From UBA2882 sp051877575 (GTDB lineage Bacteria > Bacillota > Clostridia > Lachnospirales > Lachnospiraceae), in NCBI GenBank assembly GCA_051877575.1, contig JBJEJA010000038.1:1-64000 (forward strand): a DNA stretch of 64,000 nt, read 5' to 3'. The stretch's first letter is position 1, and each line of letters opens with the position of its first letter. A model generated the notes under the pieces. It was not told where the DNA came from, made no database searches, and saw only the letters and a list, made by a program, of their open reading frames with translations. Below are positions 1 through 8,909 of this stretch, in pieces. The position numbers and the translations under genes were made by a program.

Positions 1-47
1 AAACGGTTTTCAAGACCGCCTCGTTATGACCACTTCGATACCTCTCC
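1..47 (-). tRNA. tRNA-Ser (UGA anticodon), 5' part only
   Basis: The reverse complement of positions 47 to 1 starts GGAGAGGTATCGAAGTGG, the usual acceptor and D-arm start of a bacterial serine tRNA. It runs through the anticodon arm, with anticodon TGA at positions 12-10 read leftward. The variable arm, T arm and 3' end lie beyond the window edge. The gene has its own promoter just upstream, so it is not simply read from ispD. Confidence 0.9.
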
Positions 48-88
48 ATGTCGTATCTTGGCTGTGTCTCTCAGCCGACGCAAGTGTT

Positions 89-117
89 ATTCTAACAGAG
101 TTATTTTTTAGTGTCAA
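89..117 (-). promoter_or_regulatory. promoter of tRNA-Ser
   Basis: On the minus strand TTGACA (117-112) is followed after exactly 17 bases by TAGAAT (94-89). This is a near-consensus sigma-A promoter that fires toward the tRNA, whose 5' end is 41 bases past the -10 box. Confidence 0.75.
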
Positions 118-167
118 CAACTTTTTACTATTTTTTTCAAAATTTTTTGCCCGTTTTTGGGAACCTG

Positions 168-884
168 TTATGCTTTCAAAAAGCACTCTGCAATTTCAAG
201 ATCTTCCGGTGTGGTTATTTTGATATTTTCATAACTTCCTTCTATCAATTTTACCCGTTTTGCGGAAAATAATTCCATTACCATGGCATCATCCGTAACC
301 ACAACACCCTGTGCAAGCAGTTTTCCCTCTTCCTCAATCAATTTGTCATATGCACTTTTTATAAGAGGAAACGCAAAAATCTGTGGGGTCTGAACCTGCC
401 ATACCAGATTACGTTTTGGTGTATCCACCGCAAATCCGTTCTCGTCGCTGATCTTGATCGTATCCTTCACAGGCATCCCCACAACACAGGCATCGTACTT
501 CTGTACCGCTTCAATTCCCTTTTCAATCATTCCGGGTGTCACAAAAGGTCTCGCCCCGTCATGGATCAGTACATAGTCACAGGGGGTTCCCGACTGCGCT
601 GCCGCACACAGTCCCATTGCCACGGAATGATATCGTTCTTTACCGCCTGCAACGATCTGTGTTACTTTCTGAAAACCATATGCTTCAACAATCTCTTTTT
701 TACAATATTCAATTTGTTCCTTTCCCGTTACAAGGATTACTTCATCTACGATGCTGTCTTCAAAATTTCGGAGGGTATAATAAAGAACAGGCCTGCCGCA
801 CAACAGCAAATACTGTTTGGCCACGTCAGAACCCATTCTCTTTCCCTGCCCCGCTGCTAACACAATGGCAGTCGTTTTCATCAT
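168..884 (-). CDS. ispD: 2-C-methyl-D-erythritol 4-phosphate cytidylyltransferase
   Basis: This enzyme makes CDP-methylerythritol from MEP and CTP, the third step of the non-mevalonate isoprenoid pathway, in the cytosol. The 238-aa protein has the family's normal length. The N-terminal nucleotide-binding loop reads LAAGQGKRMGSDVAKQY, the central motif is HDGARPFV near residue 110, and the C-terminus carries the usual TPEDLEIAE segment. The start codon overlaps the tsaD stop (ATGATG over TGA), so the two genes are translationally coupled. A methionine directly after the first is an equally good start. It is the last gene of a long leftward cluster that begins near 6.1 kb. Confidence 0.95.
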   Translation of the reverse strand: MMKTTAIVLAAGQGKRMGSDVAKQYLLLCGRPVLYYTLRNFEDSIVDEVILVTGKEQIEYCKKEIVEAYGFQKVTQIVAGGKERYHSVAMGLCAAAQSGTPCDYVLIHDGARPFVTPGMIEKGIEAVQKYDACVVGMPVKDTIKISDENGFAVDTPKRNLVWQVQTPQIFAFPLIKSAYDKLIEEEGKLLAQGVVVTDDAMVMELFSAKRVKLIEGSYENIKITTPEDLEIAECFLKA

Positions 885-1912
885 CTCTCACCCAGCTTCA
901 GATTGGGAACGGCATTCAGATCCCATCCGCTTCTGGTTCCTTTCATATATTCATAATATCCCGCCGCTGCGATCATCGCTGCGTTATCCGTGCATAAAAC
1001 AGGGGACGGGCAATAAAACTTAATCTTTCTTTTGGCACATTCCTCTTCAAAAGCTTTTCTGAGCGAGGAATTGGAAGCAACGCCTCCCGCAATGGCAAAT
1101 TTATCAAAACCGTATTCTTTTACCCCGTGCAATCCGTGCTCAACCAGCACGTCTACAACGGCTTTCTGGAAAGATGCCGCCACATCTGCCGTGTTTATTT
1201 TTTCACCTTTCATTTCACAGGAATTGATATAATTTAAAACCGCTGATTTCAAACCGCTGAAGCTGAAATCATACCGGCTGTCTTCCACCTTTGCCCTCGG
1301 AAAATGAATAGCGTCCGGATTTCCTTCTTTGGAGACCTTATCGATCTTGGGTCCTCCGGGATATCCCAGCCCGATAGCCCTTGCTACCTTATCAAAAGCT
1401 TCCCCCGCCGCATCATCTCTGGTACAGCCAAGTATCTCATATTCTCCGTAATACCTGACCGCCACCAGGTGGGTATGTCCGCCCGATACCACAAGGCACC
1501 CGAAAGGAGGTTCCAGCTCTTTGTATTGTATATAATTGGCGCTGATATGTCCTTCGATATGATGTACTCCCACCAGAGGCTTACCGGCGGCAAACGCCAG
1601 TGCCTTTGCAAAGGACACACCGACCAAAAGTGCACCGACCAGCCCCGGTCCATAGGTTACCGCAACTGCCGTAATCTCATCCAGGGTTTTCCCTGCTTCC
1701 TGCAGTGCCTGCGCTACGACCTGATTGATCTTTTCAATATGTTTTCTGGATGCAATTTCCGGCACAACACCTCCATACAGTGTATGCAGGTCGATCTGAG
1801 AAGAAATTACATTGCTCAAAACCTCTCTGCCGTTTTTTACCACCGATGCTGCAGTTTCGTCGCAGGAGCTTTCTATTCCTAATATATAAACATCTTCCGT
1901 CACTTCAAACAC
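881..1912 (-). CDS. tsaD: tRNA N6-adenosine threonylcarbamoyltransferase
   Basis: TsaD (Kae1/YgjD family) transfers the threonylcarbamoyl group to A37 of ANN-decoding tRNAs, with TsaB and TsaE as partners. The 343-aa protein opens with ILGIESSCDETAASVV. It has the metal-binding HIEGH segment near residue 120, an SGGHT motif, and the late GGVASNSSLR loop, all typical of the family. tsaB and tsaE lie 2.3 kb upstream in the same orientation, so the whole t6A machinery except TsaC is in this cluster. The first methionine follows purine-rich sequence and lies 9 bases past the upstream gene's stop. Confidence 0.96.
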   Translation of the reverse strand: MFEVTEDVYILGIESSCDETAASVVKNGREVLSNVISSQIDLHTLYGGVVPEIASRKHIEKINQVVAQALQEAGKTLDEITAVAVTYGPGLVGALLVGVSFAKALAFAAGKPLVGVHHIEGHISANYIQYKELEPPFGCLVVSGGHTHLVAVRYYGEYEILGCTRDDAAGEAFDKVARAIGLGYPGGPKIDKVSKEGNPDAIHFPRAKVEDSRYDFSFSGLKSAVLNYINSCEMKGEKINTADVAASFQKAVVDVLVEHGLHGVKEYGFDKFAIAGGVASNSSLRKAFEEECAKRKIKFYCPSPVLCTDNAAMIAAAGYYEYMKGTRSGWDLNAVPNLKLGER

Positions 1913-1921
1913 TTCCGTTTC

Positions 1922-2503
1922 TCATTGATTCTCTACCATTTTCCAGCCATAAATTTTATAGTGAGAATCCTCATCCTTACGCAGGATAAAACATAAGGTT
2001 GTCTGATACAGCAGAGTGTCCTGTTTAACATCATAAACACAGTACAATCTTGCCCAATCATATCCGTCCCGGCTGAAGGTTTCCACATCCACACTGGAAG
2101 AAGGCGAATAACCGGAAATGGTCCTGTTATTTGCCTTATATTCATCAATATCCTTTTTTAATAAATCCAGATATTCCTCTTCCGTCTGATTCGCGATCAA
2201 TTCATCATCATAAATGCCCCGCATCTGCAGCCCCAACGCTTTTATTTCTTCCTCATCATGTTCTTCATTATAAAAGCATTGTGTAATTTCACTGAAATAC
2301 TTGATTACCTCTCTGGGCGAAGGCGGATAATTATTCTCCAGATTACGCCCCAGTGCCTTCTGGGTCATAGTCATGATTTCCGTTTCCGCCTGCTCAGGCT
2401 CGTCGGGCACCGATCTGTTGGATAAATAAAAATAATATCCCACAACCAGACAAGCAATAACGATCAAGAGAATAATACCTTTCGTTCCTTTGAATCGTTT
2501 CAT
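1922..2503 (-). CDS. membrane-anchored hypothetical protein
   Basis: This is a 193-aa protein I do not recognise beyond its similarity in layout to small extracytoplasmic proteins of Lachnospiraceae. Residues about 8-27 form one hydrophobic segment after a basic start (MKRFKGTKG), so the protein is probably anchored with the rest outside. The outer part is acidic in its first half and ends in a beta-rich stretch around residues 135-190 (DWARLYCVYDV, HYKIYGWKMV), which could be an NTF2-like or DUF6715-like fold. It sits between rnz and tsaD with short spacers and is probably co-transcribed. No catalytic motif is visible. Confidence 0.7.
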   Translation of the reverse strand: MKRFKGTKGIILLIVIACLVVGYYFYLSNRSVPDEPEQAETEIMTMTQKALGRNLENNYPPSPREVIKYFSEITQCFYNEEHDEEEIKALGLQMRGIYDDELIANQTEEEYLDLLKKDIDEYKANNRTISGYSPSSSVDVETFSRDGYDWARLYCVYDVKQDTLLYQTTLCFILRKDEDSHYKIYGWKMVENQ

Positions 2504-2534
2504 GCGTCACGCTTCCCTGCTTCCTTATTTAAAC

Positions 2535-3446
2535 TCATTCTTCTTCAAAATCCAGTTCCACACTCTGACCGTCCCTGGCCGCATAAGCTCCGGGGAAAAT
2601 ACGTTTTACTTCCTTCATATATTCCTCGGGTCTCGTCAAAGACGGACTATAATGAGTCAGCCACATTTCCCTGGGTCCGGCCTGTGCTGCAATATCCGCC
2701 GCCTCATAAAATGTCATATGCTTATATTCTTTCGCTTTCGCCTTCTTTTCCGGCTCGCCGTACATGCCTTCCAAAATCAAAAGATCCGCACTTTCGCTAT
2801 GCGCGATAATTGCAGGCGTGGGTCTTGTGTCTGTGCAATAGGTTACTTTAATTCCTTTTCTGGCATCTCCCATCACCATATCGGGCGTGTAAATCCCTTC
2901 CGGTGTCTCCACAGTTTCCCCATGCTGCAGGCGGTTCCAGCATTTTACCGGAATTCCCAGCTCTTTTGCCTTCTCCAGCTGAAACTTTCCTTTTCGTTCT
3001 ATGATCAGGCTATAACCGTAGCAGATCACATTGTGATTTACCCGGAAGGCATCGATATGAAATCCTTCAAATTGAAGAGTTTCTTCATTTTCCGTCAGTT
3101 CCCTGCACCGAATTTCAAAGGGAAGTTCCGGTGCAATAACCCGCAAAGCGGAAACTACACGATTTAATCCTTTGGGTCCGATCAGCAAAAGGGGCTCTGT
3201 CCGCTCCGCATTGCCCATGGTCAGAAGCATTCCGGGCAATCCGCTGATATGATCGGCATGATAATGAGTAAAACAGATAATGTCAATGGGTTTGGGACTC
3301 CATCCCTTTTCCTTCATGGCAATCTGCGTTCCTTCTCCGCAATCAATCAATATACTTTTTCCGTTGTATCTGGCCATCATGGAAGTCAGCCATCGATATG
3401 GGAGAGGCATCATGCCACCGGTTCCCAACAGACATACATCCAACAT
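2535..3446 (-). CDS. rnz: ribonuclease Z (tRNA 3' processing)
   Basis: RNase Z is a metallo-beta-lactamase-fold endonuclease that trims tRNA 3' trailers. The 303-aa protein has the zinc motif FTHYHADHISGLPG near residues 60-73, preceded by the DCGEGTQ loop, and distal histidines in NHNVICYG and LTHYSPS. The size fits the short, bacterial form. It is the best match among MBL proteins because of the GTGG start (LLGTGGMMPLP) and the TDTRPT motif near residue 208. It sits 3 bases downstream of a small zinc-ribbon gene and is read with the t6A cluster. Confidence 0.9.
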   Translation of the reverse strand: MLDVCLLGTGGMMPLPYRWLTSMMARYNGKSILIDCGEGTQIAMKEKGWSPKPIDIICFTHYHADHISGLPGMLLTMGNAERTEPLLLIGPKGLNRVVSALRVIAPELPFEIRCRELTENEETLQFEGFHIDAFRVNHNVICYGYSLIIERKGKFQLEKAKELGIPVKCWNRLQHGETVETPEGIYTPDMVMGDARKGIKVTYCTDTRPTPAIIAHSESADLLILEGMYGEPEKKAKAKEYKHMTFYEAADIAAQAGPREMWLTHYSPSLTRPEEYMKEVKRIFPGAYAARDGQSVELDFEEE

Positions 3447-3449
3447 AAT

Positions 3450-3689
3450 CTATAAAAGCTCCGTTTCCTCCTTCTGAGAGACGGGAAGCAGAAATGAACC
3501 GACTAAAGCATTATAACACGCTTCGCACAGGTCAAACTCCTGCGTAATACCATCCTTTTCAGAAAAATAATCGAAACGCTGTTTCCCGTGAAAACAGCCT
3601 TCCTTTAAAATACCATTTTCGACGATCATTTTCTTTCCGCATTGATTGCAAACAACCGTCTGCAGTTTTTCATCCAAATATGCTCTCAT
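3450..3689 (-). CDS. small zinc-ribbon-like protein
   Basis: This 79-aa protein contains a CNQCGKK motif (residues 14-20) and a second pair in LCEACYNAL (from about residue 55), so it can bind one zinc ion through four cysteines. The role is unknown. A GGAGGG ribosome binding site lies four bases before ATG. The gene lies between rimI and rnz, and the 127 bp upstream of it are free of genes, so it may start a transcript of its own that continues into rnz and tsaD. Confidence 0.65.
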   Translation of the reverse strand: MRAYLDEKLQTVVCNQCGKKMIVENGILKEGCFHGKQRFDYFSEKDGITQEFDLCEACYNALVGSFLLPVSQKEETELL

Positions 3690-3816
3690 AACCCTCCACG
3701 TTCCTTTCCTGTTCTCTTATGATAGTTCATTTTCCGATCGGTTAGCTTTTGCTAATCATTTTCATTATATAAGAACATGTGGTTATATTCCTAGCGGTAA
3801 TTATTGCAACTGCTTC

Positions 3817-4251
3817 CTATCTTTTCCACATAATCAAAGCATCTTCCGCAGGCTTTTCATAAAAATTTTTGCGAATGCCCTCTGTGCGAAATCCCAATCC
3901 TTCATATAACGCAATGGCCGGGATATTGCTCTTTCGCACTTCCAGGGTAACACTTTCTGCGCCCGCCTGTTTCAACCGCTCCATCAGCGCTGTCATCATC
4001 ATCCTGCCGACACCTTTTTCCCTGTGTGCCGGAGCGACTGCTACCTGATTGATATCAGCCTCGTCCAGAATAAGATATGCCCCGCAGTATCCGATTACCT
4101 GCTCATCTTCCCTGGCTACTACATAAACCGCCTTGGGATTATCCAGTATCTCTTCAAAGGACTTTTCGGACCACGGCATACTGAAACATTCCTGCTCCAT
4201 ACGGCTGACCTGTTCCAGATCTGCAGCTGTCAACTTATCAATCTGCACCAT
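3817..4251 (-). CDS. rimI: ribosomal protein S18-alanine N-acetyltransferase RimI
   Basis: This GNAT-fold acetyltransferase uses acetyl-CoA to modify the N-terminus of ribosomal protein S18 (and perhaps others). The acetyl-CoA loop VAPAHREKGVGRMMM is near residues 77-91, and the C-terminal part has the family's LYEGLGFRTEGIRKNFY. I place the start at 4251 because AGGAAAAG lies just before that ATG; a start at 4269 would add six residues. Its 5' end overlaps tsaB, the classic tsaB-rimI arrangement, which is the main reason to prefer RimI over a generic GNAT enzyme. Confidence 0.88.
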   Translation of the reverse strand: MVQIDKLTAADLEQVSRMEQECFSMPWSEKSFEEILDNPKAVYVVAREDEQVIGYCGAYLILDEADINQVAVAPAHREKGVGRMMMTALMERLKQAGAESVTLEVRKSNIPAIALYEGLGFRTEGIRKNFYEKPAEDALIMWKR

Positions 4252-4999
4252 TTTCTTTTCCTGACACATCTTTCTCCGTTTGTTCTTTTTCCAGTCGTTC
4301 TCTCTCTGCCTGTGACATACGCAGATACTCGGGCTTATGCTCCCATGCTTTTACCGTTCGTCCTTCTTTGTAATATTTCTCTGCCAATACCGCTACGGAA
4401 GACGCGTGCTGGCGATTACAGTTTGCCGGTGCGAACCCGAAAGGCACCGTTAATTCCTCTGTGATCATCTGTGCAAATACGGGAACGCCGTCCCCCAAAA
4501 ACATAACCTGCTGTCCGAGTCCGTTCAGCCGGTTAATCACTTCCTGCATAGACTCCGCAAACTGTTCCCTGATGACGCGAAATGAAAATCCGGTATCTGC
4601 AGATACATCCCTGTCAAAGGTGTAAAATCCAGTATAGACCTGCCCTCTTCTGGCATCCATGATTGGGCAGATCACACCCTCATATCCGAATAAGTTATAC
4701 GCCATACCGTCGATGGTAGGCACTTCAATAATCGGCTTATCCATGGCTTCTGCCAGCCCTTTTGCCGTAGCCGATCCGATCCGCAGCCCGGTAAAAGAAC
4801 CGGGTCCCGCCGCTACTGCAATTGCATCGATGGCGGATAGATCCAACTCTATCATTTTTTTGATTTCATCCAACATGGGTAACAATGTCTGGGAATGGGT
4901 TTTCTTGTAATCCACGGTGTATTCGGCAACCAGCCTCTCATCCTCGGTCAGCGCTATGCTCGCCACCATTCCCGAACTGTCAATGGCTAATATTTTCAT
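4238..4999 (-). CDS. tsaB: t6A synthesis partner protein TsaB
   Basis: TsaB (YeaZ) is an inactive ASKHA-fold relative of TsaD that dimerises with it to activate threonylcarbamoyl transfer. The 253-aa protein starts MKILAIDSSGMVASIAL, has the diagnostic AVAAGPGSFTGLRIG segment near residues 62-76, and ends in a variable charged tail. It overlaps tsaE by 4 bases upstream and rimI downstream, so tsaE-tsaB-rimI is one translationally coupled block. Confidence 0.94.
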   Translation of the reverse strand: MKILAIDSSGMVASIALTEDERLVAEYTVDYKKTHSQTLLPMLDEIKKMIELDLSAIDAIAVAAGPGSFTGLRIGSATAKGLAEAMDKPIIEVPTIDGMAYNLFGYEGVICPIMDARRGQVYTGFYTFDRDVSADTGFSFRVIREQFAESMQEVINRLNGLGQQVMFLGDGVPVFAQMITEELTVPFGFAPANCNRQHASSVAVLAEKYYKEGRTVKAWEHKPEYLRMSQAERERLEKEQTEKDVSGKENGAD

Positions 5000-5445
5000 A
5001 AATCCGTCTTTCTTTCTATGGTAACTTTCCGATAATCAAAACCCTTTTCCGGATTCTTCTCAATGGTGATCCATCCGGTATTTTCCGGCATCAGCTCCCG
5101 GATCAGTCCGGCCCATTCTACCATACACAGACCTTCTCCGTAAAAATAATCCTCATATCCGATTTCATCCATCTCTTCCGGATCCCCGATACGATATACG
5201 TCAAAGTGATAAAACGGAAGCCTGCCGCTCTCGTAAACCTGCACAATCGTAAAGGTGGGACTGTTTACCTGCTCCTCAATCCCCAGGCCGGCCGCAACTC
5301 CTTGGGTAAATACGGTCTTCCCTACTCCCAGCTCTCCAATGAGAGCATATATTTCTCCGGGTGCTGCGGCTTTTCCGATGGAATAGCCCAGCTCGTAGGT
5401 TTCTTTTTCGCTATTTGTTTCAACTACTGTTCTGTTCATCGCCAT
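4996..5445 (-). CDS. tsaE: t6A synthesis ATPase TsaE
   Basis: TsaE (YjeE) is a small P-loop ATPase that resets the TsaB-TsaD complex between catalytic cycles. The Walker A loop is GELGVGKTVFTQG near residues 38-50, followed by NSPTFTIV and HFDVYR, both family hallmarks, and the WAGL segment. At 149 aa it has the usual size. Its stop overlaps the tsaB start by four bases, and the next upstream gene ends at the base before its start region. Confidence 0.95.
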   Translation of the reverse strand: MAMNRTVVETNSEKETYELGYSIGKAAAPGEIYALIGELGVGKTVFTQGVAAGLGIEEQVNSPTFTIVQVYESGRLPFYHFDVYRIGDPEEMDEIGYEDYFYGEGLCMVEWAGLIRELMPENTGWITIEKNPEKGFDYRKVTIERKTDL

Positions 5446-6102
5446 TTACTCTTTGATCTTTACCTTCTTCGGATCCATATGGGTGGAGATAATCTGTATC
5501 AGTCCCACAGCATTCTCCCCAAGATCCTTTCTGGGAAAAATGGATGCCGCATTTTTACCGGTATATAAAATAATACTCTTGGAAGTGGAAACTGCCTTGA
5601 TCATATCCTCCCACTTCTGCATCTGTCTTACATCATCCTGGGAAACCTGCACACCATTTTCATAAAATGCATAATGGAGCGGTTTTTGAAAGCTTTCCTG
5701 CATTGCCTGTTTTTTTGCTGTCAGATACAACGTCCACGGCAGATATAAAATGATAATAATGCCGCACGCCAGATATAGGGCGCTTGCACCTTTGATGAAA
5801 TATACCATAACCATAAAGACACCGATGATTGTGCCAAGCAGACCCGAAAAGGAAGTATATACATGCCGCAGGAAATAATCATACAATACTCCTGTCGTAA
5901 TCCGGATATCCGCCTCATATAAGGCATCTCCTTCCGGTTCCACACCCGGCTGCTGTTGTGTAGTTGTTTCCGGTTCTTTTGTTTCCGCTTCTTTTGTTTC
6001 CGCTTCTTTTGTTTCCGGTTCTTTTTCTTCCGTTTCTTTTTCTTCTGTTTCTGCTTCTGCTACAGTTTCCTGCAATTCTTTTTGTTCTTCTTCCATAACC
6101 AT
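5446..6102 (-). CDS. YcxB-like membrane protein with acidic repeat N-terminus
   Basis: This is a 218-aa protein with two clear regions. Residues 1-55 are a low-complexity acidic tail built from a KEPET/KEAET five-residue repeat and then a glutamine/threonine run. Residues about 65-210 match the layout of YcxB-like proteins: two adjacent membrane helices (about 90-130) followed by a soluble beta-rich part, here QKPLHYAFYENGVQVS through IFPRKDL. The function of the family is not known. It stands first in the tsaE-tsaB-rimI series and abuts tsaE directly. The repeat tail is likely to vary in length between strains. Confidence 0.7.
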   Translation of the reverse strand: MVMEEEQKELQETVAEAETEEKETEEKEPETKEAETKEAETKEPETTTQQQPGVEPEGDALYEADIRITTGVLYDYFLRHVYTSFSGLLGTIIGVFMVMVYFIKGASALYLACGIIIILYLPWTLYLTAKKQAMQESFQKPLHYAFYENGVQVSQDDVRQMQKWEDMIKAVSTSKSIILYTGKNAASIFPRKDLGENAVGLIQIISTHMDPKKVKIKE

Positions 6103-6194
6103 ATGTCTTCCCTTCGTGATTTCTCCTCATAAGACATAGCCATACATCATTATTATACTGAATTTATGAAAAATCGCAAGCAAAAGAAAGTAAA

Positions 6195-6235
6195 GAGACA
6201 GTCCCGCAAAAAAATTCTTTTCGCGAGGCTGCCTC
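6195..6235 (-). terminator. terminator downstream of the ABC efflux operon
   Basis: A 13-base imperfect stem (6223-6235 with 6195-6207) carries an A/T-rich loop and is followed on the minus strand by a T-rich stretch. It sits 25 bases past the stop of the permease gene and is the first hairpin after it. Confidence 0.55.
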
Positions 6236-6259
6236 CCAAACTTCTTGATACTCATAACA

Positions 6260-7477
6260 TTATTCATGCCGTAACGCTTCTATCGGGCTCAGCTTTGCTG
6301 CCCGTCTTGCCGGATAGATACCAAAGAAGATACCGACTGCAGATGAAAACAGACTTGCCAAAAGTACCGTGCTCAATGACACCTTGGCAGGGAAGCCCAT
6401 GATGCCGCAAACGCCATAAGCTCCCAGCGCTCCCAACACAATGCCGATCAGACCGCCCAATAGGGTAATAATGGCCGATTCGAACAGGAACTGAAGCAGG
6501 ATAGATTTGGTTCTGGCTCCCAACGCTTTTCTGATACCGATTTCCCTGGTACGCTCCGTAACGGATACCAGCATAATATTCATAACGCCGATACCGCCAA
6601 CCAGAAGGGAAATTGCAGCTACGAACACAATGAATACCGCTATCATTCCGATAATGCCGGTAATCTGGTCCATCTGATCGCTGAAACTTTGCAACAGGAT
6701 AACGCCCTGCCCTTTTACCTTATGTCTGATCTCCATCAGGTTGACCGCTGCTGACGCGATCTCCTTGGAATACTCCGGTGCTTCTCCGATAATATAAAAT
6801 CCATAGAATTCCTCAGTATTTTCACCGAATGCCAGTTCAAAAGTACTGAGCGGCATTTCCAATTCCACCTGCTCATAATAATTCATGGAATTTAACAAGG
6901 CCGAAGCATTATCCCCCCTGATACCGACAATTCGAAGCTCCACCGACCGGTTTCCCTGCGTCACCTCAAATGTTTTTCCGATTACATCCAGCGTGCCGAA
7001 CATTGCCATTGCTCCGCTTTCACGAAGTACACACACTTTTGCTCCGCTTTCTACATCATTCTCGGTAAAATATGTTCCCTTTATAATAGCTTCCGAGGCA
7101 GTGTATTTCAACGCTTCGTTTCCCGCACAGGCATATGCCTGAAAATCACCCTTCGGTCCCAGTGCCGTTCCAAAGATGGCCTCCATTGCGGTCGCCCCTT
7201 TTACATGCGGTATTTTTTCCTCGATTGCCTGCAGATCCTCATCATTGAATTTTACCGCTTCATAATTGTCATTTCCGTCCGAATAAACATACAGCTGCCC
7301 TCCCGCTATACTGTTTAACTCATCACTGATATATCCCGATACTCCGTTTCCGATGGAAATAATCATAATCACCGAAGAAATACCGATAATGATACCCAGC
7401 ATGGTTAAAAAGGAGCGTCCTTTATTACTGCGGATATTTTTCAGGGCCATTTTTACATATTCTAAAATTTGTCCCAT
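6260..7477 (-). CDS. MacB-like ABC transporter permease
   Basis: This 405-aa permease is the membrane subunit of a three-gene efflux system. It has one N-terminal membrane helix (ISSVIMIISIGNGVSG), a large extracytoplasmic MacB-type domain (residues about 45-275), and three C-terminal helices with the FtsX/MacB signature GGIGVMNIMLVSVTERTREIG ending in ARRAAKLSPIEALRHE. The ATPase and adaptor genes lie directly upstream in the same direction. Gram-positive relatives export antimicrobial peptides, lipids or antibiotics; the substrate here cannot be told from sequence. Confidence 0.9.
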   Translation of the reverse strand: MGQILEYVKMALKNIRSNKGRSFLTMLGIIIGISSVIMIISIGNGVSGYISDELNSIAGGQLYVYSDGNDNYEAVKFNDEDLQAIEEKIPHVKGATAMEAIFGTALGPKGDFQAYACAGNEALKYTASEAIIKGTYFTENDVESGAKVCVLRESGAMAMFGTLDVIGKTFEVTQGNRSVELRIVGIRGDNASALLNSMNYYEQVELEMPLSTFELAFGENTEEFYGFYIIGEAPEYSKEIASAAVNLMEIRHKVKGQGVILLQSFSDQMDQITGIIGMIAVFIVFVAAISLLVGGIGVMNIMLVSVTERTREIGIRKALGARTKSILLQFLFESAIITLLGGLIGIVLGALGAYGVCGIMGFPAKVSLSTVLLASLFSSAVGIFFGIYPARRAAKLSPIEALRHE

Positions 7478-7484
7478 AAATTTT

Positions 7485-8909
7485 CTACTCCTCTGTGACA
7501 GGGGTCACTGCCATTCCTTCTTCCAGATCTGTGGTTACTTCTGTGATCACCTGCTCACCGACGCTCAAACCGCTTAATATCTGTACCTGCGTATCGGAGG
7601 AAATTCCCGCTTCAATTTCTTTACGGACGATAACACCGTCCTCTACCACATAGCAGAAAGCCCCTTTTGTATCATAGTTCACACTTTCGATGGGCACCAA
7701 AAGCACGTTTTCTTCCTTGTCGCTCTCTATTTTTACTTTTGCTTCAATGCCCAGATAGATTGCTTCATCCGGATTGTTAATATGGATATCTGCGGTGACA
7801 ACCGATGCGCCTGCCGCATTGACCTGTGCCATGCCGTCAATCTTTGTCACAACCCCTTCGTATTCTTTTCCGTTGATCGTAATAACCGCCTTCTGTCCCA
7901 CACTGATCTGAGCAAGATCATACTTTGTTACACTGACGGCAACTTTTAAATCTTCCGTACTCTGCAGTACAAACATCTGCATTCCTTCTGCCGCAGTCTG
8001 TCCCGCTACAGCACCGACCTCCGTTACTACCCCGTCAAAATCCGCATGTAATCCCGCTCTCGCAGTTTCCAAATCCTCTGTCGCGCGTTCTTTACTCAGA
8101 TTATTCAATTCGCGCAATGCTGACTGTTGTGCCTGCTGGCTTACCAAAGACGGATCATCTGTTTTTTCCGCTTTATACTGTTGTGCCTGGGCTTTATATT
8201 CATTCAAATCATTGCTGCAGGTTGTAACGGCACTCTCCAATGCCGCAAAATCATATTGCGCCAGCTGTCCCGCCAGTTCGTTTAACCTGTTCTCTCCCTG
8301 CGTGATCAGATTTGCCAGCTCCGGATTGGGCTGTGTGTTTTCCGCCTGCTGTATTTTGTACTGATTCACTGTTGCTTTTAAGGTATCATATTCCGTCTTA
8401 ACCGCCATGGCTTCATTATACTGTCTTGTGGCAGATTCCAGGCAGGCGGAATAATGATTGACATACTGCATTGCCTCATCATAATTTCTGGCTGCTGCCA
8501 CCTGATCATTCTGTGCCTTCTGAAGAGTCAGCATCGTTGCGTCGATGCCGTATCCTTCTGCTTTTGCCTGTAAGGCTGCTTCTTCACTGACCTGCTCCAG
8601 TTCTGTCAGATCATAAGTCAACAGGCTGTCTCCCGCCTGCACCTGATCTCCTACCGCCACATCAACGGTTTCAATCCTGCCGGTAACCGGAGAAAAATAT
8701 ACCTTTGTTTCTTCTGTTACAACCGTGCCGGAAAAATCCATCTCCTGTACGATATCGCCCTGTGAAACGGTAGCCGTACTCACAGGCATTCCCATAGACA
8801 ACATACTCTGCACTGCCATAGACAATGCCACCAATCCCACAATTACCAATATCACAATTATGACAATCACAATTATCATTTTTTTCTTTTTACTCAATTT
8901 TGTTTTCAT
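7485..8909 (-). CDS. HlyD-family efflux adaptor protein
   Basis: This is a membrane-anchored periplasmic-adaptor-like protein that docks on a MacB-type permease in Gram-positive bacteria. After MKTKLSKKKK one membrane helix follows (residues about 12-35), then a biotinyl-lipoyl half motif (SPVTGRIETVDVAVGDQVQAG), a long coiled coil (about residues 100-280), the second lipoyl half (ADFDGVVTEVGAVAGQ), and beta-barrel domains. I chose the ATG at 8909 because it follows a purine-rich stretch and overlaps the upstream ATPase stop; the reading frame stays open to 8978 but that part looks non-coding. The protein ends 7 bases before the permease start. Confidence 0.88.
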   Translation of the reverse strand: MKTKLSKKKKMIIVIVIIVILVIVGLVALSMAVQSMLSMGMPVSTATVSQGDIVQEMDFSGTVVTEETKVYFSPVTGRIETVDVAVGDQVQAGDSLLTYDLTELEQVSEEAALQAKAEGYGIDATMLTLQKAQNDQVAAARNYDEAMQYVNHYSACLESATRQYNEAMAVKTEYDTLKATVNQYKIQQAENTQPNPELANLITQGENRLNELAGQLAQYDFAALESAVTTCSNDLNEYKAQAQQYKAEKTDDPSLVSQQAQQSALRELNNLSKERATEDLETARAGLHADFDGVVTEVGAVAGQTAAEGMQMFVLQSTEDLKVAVSVTKYDLAQISVGQKAVITINGKEYEGVVTKIDGMAQVNAAGASVVTADIHINNPDEAIYLGIEAKVKIESDKEENVLLVPIESVNYDTKGAFCYVVEDGVIVRKEIEAGISSDTQVQILSGLSVGEQVITEVTTDLEEGMAVTPVTEE